Shown here: positions 57,036 through 64,000 of the stretch, piece by piece
Position numbering within the stretch: position 1 is the first letter of the stretch
How the letters are laid out: every line of letters starts with the position of its first letter
Assembly: GCF_001411555.2 (NCBI RefSeq)
Contig: NC_049909.1
Span: forward strand, 16,054,686-16,118,685
Direction of reading: 5' to 3'
Origin: Juglans regia
Lineage: Eukaryota; Streptophyta; Magnoliopsida; Fagales; Juglandaceae
Length of the DNA stretch: 64,000 nucleotides
Notes under the pieces: model-generated
Told to the model about the DNA's origin: nothing
Database searches by the model: none
Seen by the model: only the letters and a program-made list of their open reading frames with translations
Program-made: the position numbers and the translations under genes

Positions 57036-57849
57036 CTTAATTCTTTTTTATAAATACATTTCTACACATTCGATCATATGTATTCATATAAAAGGTGTAT
57101 AGTCTAACTTATATAGACTATTGTTAAATTTAATATTATACTAGCATCTTTATCTACTCAAGAAAACTTCGTAACGTTTTCATCATTAAAATTACACCGG
57201 TAAAATCAGACTAGAACCGGTAAAATCAATAGTTTCTATTTCGATGATAAATCAGTTCGTTATTAATTCTTCAATTCTCAAAATCAATATATACCAGTTC
57301 GGTTTTAAATTATATCCAGAATCGGATTAAATCAAACCAGTTACAAATTACATTCTTAGCATAGACAACTAGTAAAAAAAAAAAAATCAAATCTAAAACA
57401 AACGAAAGTTCACAACAAAATACAAATCCAAAATAAAATTCACAACAAAATATAAATCCAAAACAAAATACACAACAAATAGGAAAATAAAATTTAAGAT
57501 AAACGTTGTTTTATTAACAAATTTATATATATAATTATAAATATAAATATTTTAGGTTAGACTTAGCAAGGGGTGGGGTCAAGCCTAGGCCCTAAACCCC
57601 AGCTGTTTGTGTGGGATGTAGGCAGGGCACCCTGCATTAGACGGGTGGCCCGCACCATCCAGGCATTGTAGAGCGGAGGGCAAGCGGACGAGGTGCGGTG
57701 CCATCGCCCAACCCTATGAGAGTTCATCTAGAATTAGATTTTACACGTTTTGACTCCATCCAAACACAATTAACAAGTTAGTTAAAAGATGGAGAAATTT
57801 TAACACATTTACATAGATATAACAGATTTATGTTAACTCATACAAACTA
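57036..57849. other. Repeat-rich intergenic DNA
   Basis: Contains CACAACAAAATA(C/T)AAATCC units (57410-57480) that recur at 61.15-61.21 kb, and a GC-rich stretch (57560-57720, GGGTGGCCCGCACCATCCAG). No gene. Confidence 0.4.
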
Positions 57850-58045
57850 AGGTCTCGTTCACTTTTATAAAAATTTTCATTTCATCTCATCTAATCATTA
57901 CAAATTTTTTAAATTCTCATACAAAATAAAATAAACCATTCAATTTTTTCAAAACTTCAAACAAAAATAATACTAAAAAAATATATTATAATAATATTTT
58001 ATTCAATTTTTAACTTTTATCTCATATACAAAAACAAACGAGTAA
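57850..58045. mobile_element. GTTTGGAT-family copy, reversed
   Basis: GGTCTCGTTCACTTTTATAA start, CATTTCATCTCATCTAATCA, an AAACTTCAAACAAAAATAAT core, and an end ATCTCATATACAAAAACAAA followed by CGAGT. Confidence 0.5.
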
Positions 58046-58080
58046 CTTGAACGAAATTGACACCCAATATTTAGAGCTGA

Positions 58081-58142
58081 AATTTTATCACAATTTCATG
58101 TTGGGTCTGGGAATTGTGATAAAATTCCCAACATGAAATTGT
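58081..58142. repeat. Two interlocking perfect inverted repeats
   Basis: AATTTTATCACAATT (58081..58095) pairs with AATTGTGATAAAATT (58112..58126). ACAATTTCATGTTGGG (58090..58105) pairs with CCCAACATGAAATTGT (58127..58142). The first arms overlap by six bases, so only one hairpin can fully form at a time. Confidence 0.9.
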
Positions 58143-58677
58143 CAAGTCAAAGTTAAAAATCTGAAACATTTAATTAAATAAAACGAAATACGATTCCTTT
58201 TAACAACCATAAAAGGAAAATTATGCTCGCATCACTAACAAGCACAATAATTCCTCGTAATCAACTACTTTAATAACTGTACATTATTTGATACAATTTT
58301 TGCAGCAGTTAAAAATGACGTCTTGATTGATCTTGAACACGACAGACAAGGTTTTCCTTTTCCGTTGTATTTTTCTCAAACAGGGAGTAGGGTGTTGGGG
58401 TGTCGTGCATTGGGGCTTTGATGCTTGTGAGTTCACAATATCTCCAATTCTTCGTGGAATCCAGTTCCTTCCTATATATATAAAGAACAAAGAAGTTATA
58501 CAAAAGAAACTTGAAAAGAGAGAGAACCTTAGTTGCACCGGGGATGCCATGGTGAAAGCTGCTGACATCTTTGCTATATGCAATGGTGCTGATCTCGTCG
58601 CCATCTTTATAAAAATACCAGTGTTCCTCGAATTATGCACAAAGATCAGGCTAAACACCTATTTTCCTCTTGACGTC

Positions 58678-59020
58678 CTACATCGTCAACCTAAAATCTC
58701 TTTTTAAGTTTAAAGAAAAGATTTTAGCTAGACGATGCATAACAGCTAGAGAAAATATGAATATTGATTTTTCATCTTTGATCCACATAAGTGTTGAATT
58801 CTCCCTCAGCATCTCGAAATCGAACTCAAAACTCCCGTTCACGACAGCTTGGAAGATGGCCTTGAGAACATGACCGTAATCCGTTTGTTGAATACCAAGC
58901 CATGATGCTTCTTCACTTGTGTGAGACAGAAGTTCATGGGATTGAACACGAATCCGCTTCAATTCATATCGATGCTTGATTCCTTCGTCAATAATAGAAC
59001 AATGCCGATTAAATGGATGA
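58678..59020 (-). pseudogene. Ankyrin-repeat (ITN1/ACD6-like) gene fragment, copy A
   Basis: The minus-strand frame is open from about 59020 to a stop at 58680..58678. It reads GIKHRYELKRIRVQSHELLS, then LKAIFQAVVNGSFEFDFEML, and KSIFIFSLAVMHRLAKIFSL. This matches the region of ITN1-type ankyrin proteins just before the PGG membrane domain (KxxHxxAxELL...IFxAVxNGxxEFxxEMLxxxPxLxWxKDxxSRxIFxxAVxHRxxKIFSL). No ankyrin repeats upstream and no PGG domain downstream were found, so it is a fragment. The sequence after the stop stays open in another frame but is unrecognised. Confidence 0.6.
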
Positions 59021-59564
59021 AACTAGTAGGAAAAAGACTAATAAATGGATGAAACAGTTCAAACTATTAATTAAAAATGGTATTGGCCGAGCGCGGATGC
59101 AATAATAATTGTATAAACAAGTCTCTATAATTTTTTAATCTTCAAATTGAAACTAATTCTGCAGTTGTGTACTTTTCTGACCTACAGAATATGTATGCTT
59201 GACAAGCAACACAATAGTAAGAAGGATCTAAGATTTGTTCGACCACTTTGACATTTTATCAAACAAATGTAATGCAGAATTTTTTATACAACCCTTCTAT
59301 AGCATCCAGACAATATACTCGGCCACTTTACACGATTCAATCGGATCTGGCTTTATGAAGGATTTTTACATGATAATAATAATTATACAAAATTAATCAA
59401 ACTGCTGATTTGCTGATGACAAATTCTAAGGGAACGCTGAGTTGAAAATCCCCCAAAAAAATAAACACACACGGGAGATCTCAGATCTAAAAGCATACCT
59501 GGGATGGAGTACCTACAGCCGTCAGAGTAGGTTCTGCGTGGTTGAAAGATCTGCAAACTGCGTG

Positions 59565-59572
59565 TATTTATA
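59565..59572 (-). promoter_or_regulatory. TATA box of ankyrin duplication copy A
   Basis: On the minus strand TATAAATA is followed after about 30-70 bases by a leader ending TACTCCATCCCAG|GTATGC, a plausible splice donor. Copy B has the same arrangement. Confidence 0.55.
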
Positions 59573-59640
59573 GATTGGACATATGGAACGACGACATTAG
59601 TTGGAAGGATAGGGTTTGTTCGGAGTAGGGTTTCTGCTTA

Positions 59641-60900
59641 GAAAAATGATAAACACATGTCAATTTTCATTAGATTTTTCATAAGAAAATGTTAGAAAAA
59701 AGTTATTATAACAGTATATATTTTGTATTTATTATATAGTTACTTCTAATTGATTGTTCTTAACACTCACTTAGATAGATGTGTGATCTAAATAATGTCA
59801 CATCATATGTACAAAATAAATACTCTTAATAATAGTTTCTATTTATATTTATTCTTTACATAATAATACTTTTTTAAAACAAAAATATTTTTGTGAATTA
59901 TTTTAAAATTTTTTAATATTATTTTATAAAAATATCTTTATTTTATAATATATGTTATAAAATATATTGTATAGATATCTTACTTTTCCACTTTGAGTAG
60001 GGTTTGCATGGATGCCACTTGTGATTTGTGGCATTCATCCGGCGACGTAAACCTTTCTGTTACTAAAATAAAGTAGTTATTATATTTTCAAATTGTGTAT
60101 AGTATATTCATGTTATTTAAATTTAATTTATAATATTTAAATTTAAAATTTATTATTTTAAATCAAATTATATCATAATAATATTTTAATATGTGTATTA
60201 TTCACACTAACTGATAAATAAATGCTCATATAACATAATTTAATTTTTAAAATTCAATATTATAATTTAATTAATAAAAATTACGTACTCTAAATCAACT
60301 TAATAATAGAATAACTCAATAAAAAAATACCATCAGCATAACCTTTTTCTATACATAATTTTGATGCAAGGACTAGTGGCATTATGTTCATAAAAAATTA
60401 AGTATCAATGTCGGTAAGTTAATAAAAAAATTACTAAATAAATTTAATACCTGTTAGGCGATTAAGTTTTGATCTTGAGAACGTCAAAAGTACTTTTAAA
60501 AAATATATATTTCACCATTATTATATTATCCGTCTAAATGATTGTCATTTGTAATAAAATAAGAAAAATGCTTAATCTAAAAAAAATTAAAAAATAAATA
60601 TACAAATTGATATAATTTGATAGAATATGTTTTATTTTGAAGTTATATTTATTGTAAAACAAATCTCACTATATTATAATTAGCTGCATCAATTTATAAT
60701 ATATATATATATATATATTTTAAGTTAGATGAAGTATAGCACGTAGATTGATTGTATAATAATTGCATAAAGCATGTCTCTATACTTTCTTAAAATGAGA
60801 TGTATTATTCTAGGGAAAAAACATAAGATCTATTAAAATTTTGATAAAAAAAAAATAATTTCTATTTAATTTTGATCCAACTATCTCTAAATATTGGTTG
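59641..60900. other. AT-rich intergenic DNA
   Basis: Mostly A/T. A worn AAATAAATATACAAATTGAT / GCTGCATCAATTTATAAT foldback piece lies at about 60590-60720, with a TA microsatellite near 60700-60717. No gene. Confidence 0.4.
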
Positions 60901-60907
60901 AAACTAA

Positions 60908-61110
60908 ATGGTACGGGTGCAAACCGAACCCCTCAGGACGGGGTTGCCTGCTTTACGCACCCCGCCACCCCACATGGGTTGAGAGGGATTTTTGCACCCT
61001 TAGATCCGCCACTGCATCTTGGGGCGGCTCGCGTCCATGTGCCGGACTGTGAGAGTGGATAATTGGTCCATTCGCTCCCTAGTCTATCGCCCACCCACGG
61101 TACTCACAAC
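60908..61110. repeat. GC-rich repeat, copy 2
   Basis: CGCACCCCGCCACCCC, TTAGATCCGCCACTGCATCT and GGCGGCTCGCGTCCATGTG are set in AT-rich DNA and followed by a poly-A tract (61130-61149). Partial match to 56.30-56.45 kb. The ORF at 61019-61219 is not credible. Confidence 0.45.
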
Positions 61111-62030
61111 TAAAAATATATATATATTTAAAAAAAAAAAAAAAAAAAACAAATCCACAACAAAATACACAAAAAAAATTCACAACACAAACTCAATGCA
61201 CAACAAATCGGAAATATAAAAAAAATAGTAAAAATTTAAGCAAACACACGTCTGCGACGAGGGAGAGTCTGAGAGAAGAAGAGACGAGGATGATGGCTGC
61301 TTTCCTTGCAGGCTTGCTTGCGATGCCCAGACAGGGCCAAGGCGGTGGACATGAGGTGGCAAAAAGCAATGTCCCGCCGCCCACCCCTACTGAATGGTGC
61401 TTAAGATTCGACCTGAGATTAACCGCGTGCCCAGATTGAATTTAAGTCCGAGTCCGGGTCACGTTCGATTTTTTTTTATTTTTCATTAATATTACTTTTT
61501 TACAAGATGCCTTAAAAACCAAATCATGTTTGCTAACTATAAAAAAATCAATTTTATGTTTGCCTTTCTACTTAAAACCATATTAAGAAAAAAGATTTAA
61601 TTATCAAATCAATGTGCACACCAAGTAAAGTATTCACATAACATAGTTTAATTTGAAATTATAAAATAAAATTTTAAAATTATAACGTCACATGTTTTGT
61701 CAATCTCTTTATAAATTGGACAATCCAATTTGAGAAGTAGAGAAATCCTAATATCATGTGTTACAAGTTTTCTGTTTCGAAAGTTACGTAACCCTCCAAC
61801 AATAATAATTTATACAAAAGAAATTTAAAGTGAGAGAACGTTCTCTCTGCATCTGCAAAGCTGCACCAGCGATATTATCCATTGTGCATGGTGAAAGCTG
61901 CTGACATCCCCGGTTATAGATTAATTCTGAACACAACAGATACGGTTTTCCTTTTAGGTTGTATTTTTCTCAAACAGGAGTGGGGTGTTAGGGTGTCATG
62001 TGCATTGATTGGGGATCAAGGAACATGATG
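61111..62030. other. Intergenic DNA with GC-rich patch
   Basis: A-rich tract, CACAACAAAATACAC units, then a GC-rich patch (61250-61390), then AT-rich DNA. A stray piece, GGTGAAAGCTGCTGACATC at about 61890-61908, matches the start of both ankyrin duplication copies (for example 58551), so a third fragment may be present. Confidence 0.4.
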
Positions 62031-62339
62031 GTTGTGAGTTCACAACATCCCCAATTCTTCGTTGAATCCAGTTCCTGGGTGATAGACATCATGTAGAACC
62101 CGGTCTGGAAAGTTATACCTTCCTACAAAAAAGATGAAAGAAGTTATACAAAAGAAACTTGAAATGAGATAGAACCTTAGTTGCACCGGGAATGCCGTGA
62201 AAGCTGCAGACATCTTTGCTATATGCAATGGTTCTGATGTCGTCACCATCTTTATAAAAATATCAGTGTTCCTCAAATTATGCACAAAGATAGGGGTAAA
62301 CACCACTTTTTCTCTTGCTGTCCTGCATCGTCAACCTAA

Positions 62340-62665
62340 AATCATCTGAAATCTTTTTTTTTAAGATTAAAGAAAAGACTTTAGCTAGACGATGCATGGC
62401 AGCCAGAGAAAATATGAATCTTGACTGTTTGTCTTTGATCCACCGGAGTCCTGAATTCGCCCTCAGCATCTCAAAAATCAAACTCAAACTCTGTTTCTTG
62501 ACAGCTTGGAAGGCGGCCTCGAGAACATGACCATAATCCGTTTAATTGAACACCAAAACATGATGCTTCTTCACTTGTGCCACAAAGAAGTTCATGGGAT
62601 TGAACAAGAATCAACTTCAATTCTCATAGATGCTTGATTCCTTCATCAAATAATGAACAATGCCA
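62340..62665 (-). pseudogene. Ankyrin-repeat (ITN1/ACD6-like) gene fragment, copy B
   Basis: Homologous to copy A but with frameshifts. The start of the block (GIKHL, then ELKLILVQSHELL in another frame) has a one-base insertion, and a second shift lies near FGVQLNGLWSC. From about 62530 the frame reads LIFEMLRANSGLRWIKDKQS, RFIFSLAAMHRLAKVFSLIL. It is more damaged than copy A. Confidence 0.6.
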
Positions 62666-63554
62666 ATTAAATGGATGAAACTACTAGGAAAAAGAAGGCC
62701 AAAACAATTCAAACATTAATTGAAAAATGGCATTGGTTGGGTGGAAGCAATAATAAACCCACGAATTTAAGGACACTTGAAACTATATGCCACGATGAAG
62801 CTGGTGAACCGTGAATTTTCTGGCTTAGGATTACTCAGTACCTAACATCCATGAACGTTCACAATAATTGCAGCCTTTGCACTCTTATTCTACCTCTTCA
62901 ATATGTATTGCTCTAAAATAACCTCATAATCTTCATTTCATGATTTTATCAAATGCTTCCAAAATATGACAGCACAGAGTTCAAACATACTCAGATATTC
63001 TTACAACCACATCTAATAATGCCCCCTGAAGACATAATCTTGAAGTATTGACGACCATATTAAATGACTTCTCAAATACTCTAGGAACATATCAAGCATC
63101 ACTTCTTCATCACATCTATAGGATGCCTTGCTAAAGGAATATTAACCTTCAAGGTGGGAGCTTTTTATTCATTATGGCGCAAATAACCATCTACCCTTCG
63201 AAGATGTTTAAAAATTTGCACCAAGTCTACTTGGTTATAAATGTTAACATTAATCTTCAAATTGAAACTAACACTACAGTTGTGTACTTCTCTGACCTGC
63301 AGAATATGTATGCGTGAAAAGCAACTGTGAAAATAAGCACCATAATAAGAAGGATCTAAGATTTGTTCGACCACTTTGACATTTTATCAAACAGATGTAA
63401 TGCATAACTTTTTATACAACCCTTCTATAGCATCGAGACAATATACTCGGCCCCTCTACACCATTCAATCGGATCTGGCGTTATGAAGGATTTTTATATA
63501 ATAATAATTATACAAAATTAATCAACTGCGGATTTGTTGATAAAAACTCTAACG

Positions 63555-63785
63555 CTATGTTAGGTAGTTAAAGTGATCTCAATTCATCTCAAAATAATCA
63601 TCGATGAGATCCACAATTTTTTCAACTTCACGTAAAAGAGCCAAACCTATATAAACATACTTCATACATTCAAGCATATATATTCACTTATTTATATTTA
63701 AACACATCTCAAATGGATCAATAAAACACTATCATTCACAAATCAATTCAGATCATCTGAAAATATCAAACGCAGTTAAAAAGGC
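63555..63785. mobile_element. GTTTGGAT-family-like piece inside copy B
   Basis: GCTATGTTAGGTAGTTAAAG, AATTCATCTCAAAATAATCA, ACACATCTCAAATGGATCAA and CAATTCAGATCATCTGAAAA follow the general pattern of the family, with a diverged core. Absent from copy A at the same place, so inserted after the duplication or lost from A. Confidence 0.35.
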
Positions 63786-63878
63786 TATATAATCTCAGAT
63801 CTGAAAGCATACTTGGGATGGAGTACCTGTAGCCGCCAGATTAGGGTTCGCGTCGTTGAAAGATATGCAAACTGCGTC

Positions 63879-63886
63879 TATTTATA
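63879..63886 (-). promoter_or_regulatory. TATA box of ankyrin duplication copy B
   Basis: TATAAATA on the minus strand, with the same leader as copy A ending TACTCCATCCCAA|GTATGC. The donor has A in place of G at the last exon base. Confidence 0.55.
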
Positions 63887-64000
63887 GATATACGGAGCGT
63901 CAAGTAGGGTTTGGATGCTACTCGTGATTCGTGGCATTCATCCAGCGACATAAATCTTTTAGGTGGCATTATATTCGCAAAATAAAAATAAAAATTAATT

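Larger units (their letters stand above)
58284..59640 (-). repeat. Duplicated block, copy A (ankyrin-gene promoter and fragments)
   Basis: Matches 62.0-63.95 kb in order: a segment at 58.3-58.7 kb, the ankyrin-like exon, a segment at 59.18-59.35 kb (TCTAAGATTTGTTCGACCAC ...), and a leader plus TATA box at 59.48-59.59 kb. Divergence and indels show an old tandem duplication. The TATA-to-leader end is on the right, so the ancestral gene ran on the minus strand. Confidence 0.75.
62031..63900 (-). repeat. Duplicated block, copy B (ankyrin-gene promoter and fragments)
   Basis: Same order of segments as copy A but with extra sequence at about 62.77-63.24 kb, between the ankyrin exon and the TCTAAGATTTGTTCGACCAC segment, and a GTTTGGAT-type repeat piece at about 63.55-63.77 kb. 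The minus-strand ORF at 63374-63165 lies in the extra sequence and has no domain I recognise. Confidence 0.7.

Noticed and set aside
58284..58707. 124-aa and 126-aa ORFs on opposite strands as genes
   Set aside because: Neither has a known domain, and in copy B of the duplication the corresponding frame is disrupted or altered; treated as part of the duplicated block.
63165..63374. 69-aa minus-strand ORF as a receptor-kinase fragment
   Set aside because: VEQILDPSYYG looks faintly kinase-like, but nothing else in the frame supports it and copy A lacks most of it.
1..64000. An undescribed multi-gene system, gene cluster, CRISPR array or organelle insertion
   Set aside because: The intact genes are unrelated single plant genes, spacing is large, and repeats are transposon-like; nothing coherent links them.

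Overview
This is a plant nuclear genomic window: AT-rich, with intron-split genes, typical plant gene families and dense transposon debris. The repeat content (SINE, MITE and Copia families) and the encoded proteins fit a woody eudicot. A Fagales tree, perhaps Juglandaceae, is my best guess, but that is inference and not something the sequence proves. No bacterial, organellar or CRISPR-like content is visible.

Five complete protein-coding genes could be assembled exon by exon with consistent splice phases. (1) 14268..6562, minus strand: a 396-aa WAT1-related/nodulin MtN21-type EamA transporter in 7 exons; its 3.6-kb first intron holds a decayed Ty1/Copia element in antisense orientation. (2) 28726..31640, plus: a 652-aa ABCG14-type half-size ABC transporter, the cytokinin long-distance transport subfamily, in 5 exons. 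(3) 40796..42791, plus: a 130-aa SWIB/MDM2-domain protein, probably organellar, in 2 exons. (4) 48033..52856, plus: a 741-aa ETR1-type ethylene receptor in 6 coding exons, with a probable intron in its 5' leader. (5) 55298..55875, plus: a 164-aa glycine/proline-rich XYPPX-repeat protein with a His/Gly/Lys-rich tail in 2 coding exons, with a leader intron upstream.

Broken genes: a glutamate-receptor-like (GLR) fragment at 1563..1813, and two tandemly duplicated fragments of an ankyrin-repeat (ITN1/ACD6-like) gene on the minus strand near 58.7-59.0 kb and 62.3-62.7 kb. Both ankyrin copies keep the same TATA box and leader.

Mobile DNA: a second, older Copia element with both LTRs and a 5-bp target duplication (32770..37807); two solo LTRs (about 23.15 kb and 47.34 kb); tRNA-derived SINEs in introns of two genes; a LINE 3' fragment with a 17-bp target duplication inside ETR1; and many foldback MITEs, including one with 41-bp terminal inverted repeats at 4152..4305. 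From 14.3 to 28.5 kb and 37.8 to 40.7 kb I see no genes, only repeats and low-complexity DNA.

The five genes do not form an obvious pathway. ABCG14 (cytokinin) and ETR1 (ethylene) are both hormone genes, but clustering has no evident functional meaning in plants. I found no convincing undescribed biological system. The best leads are a substituted acidic-pocket residue in the ETR1 receiver domain, the intronic retroelements inside intact genes, and LTRs built from spaced CTCGAG-type repeats.
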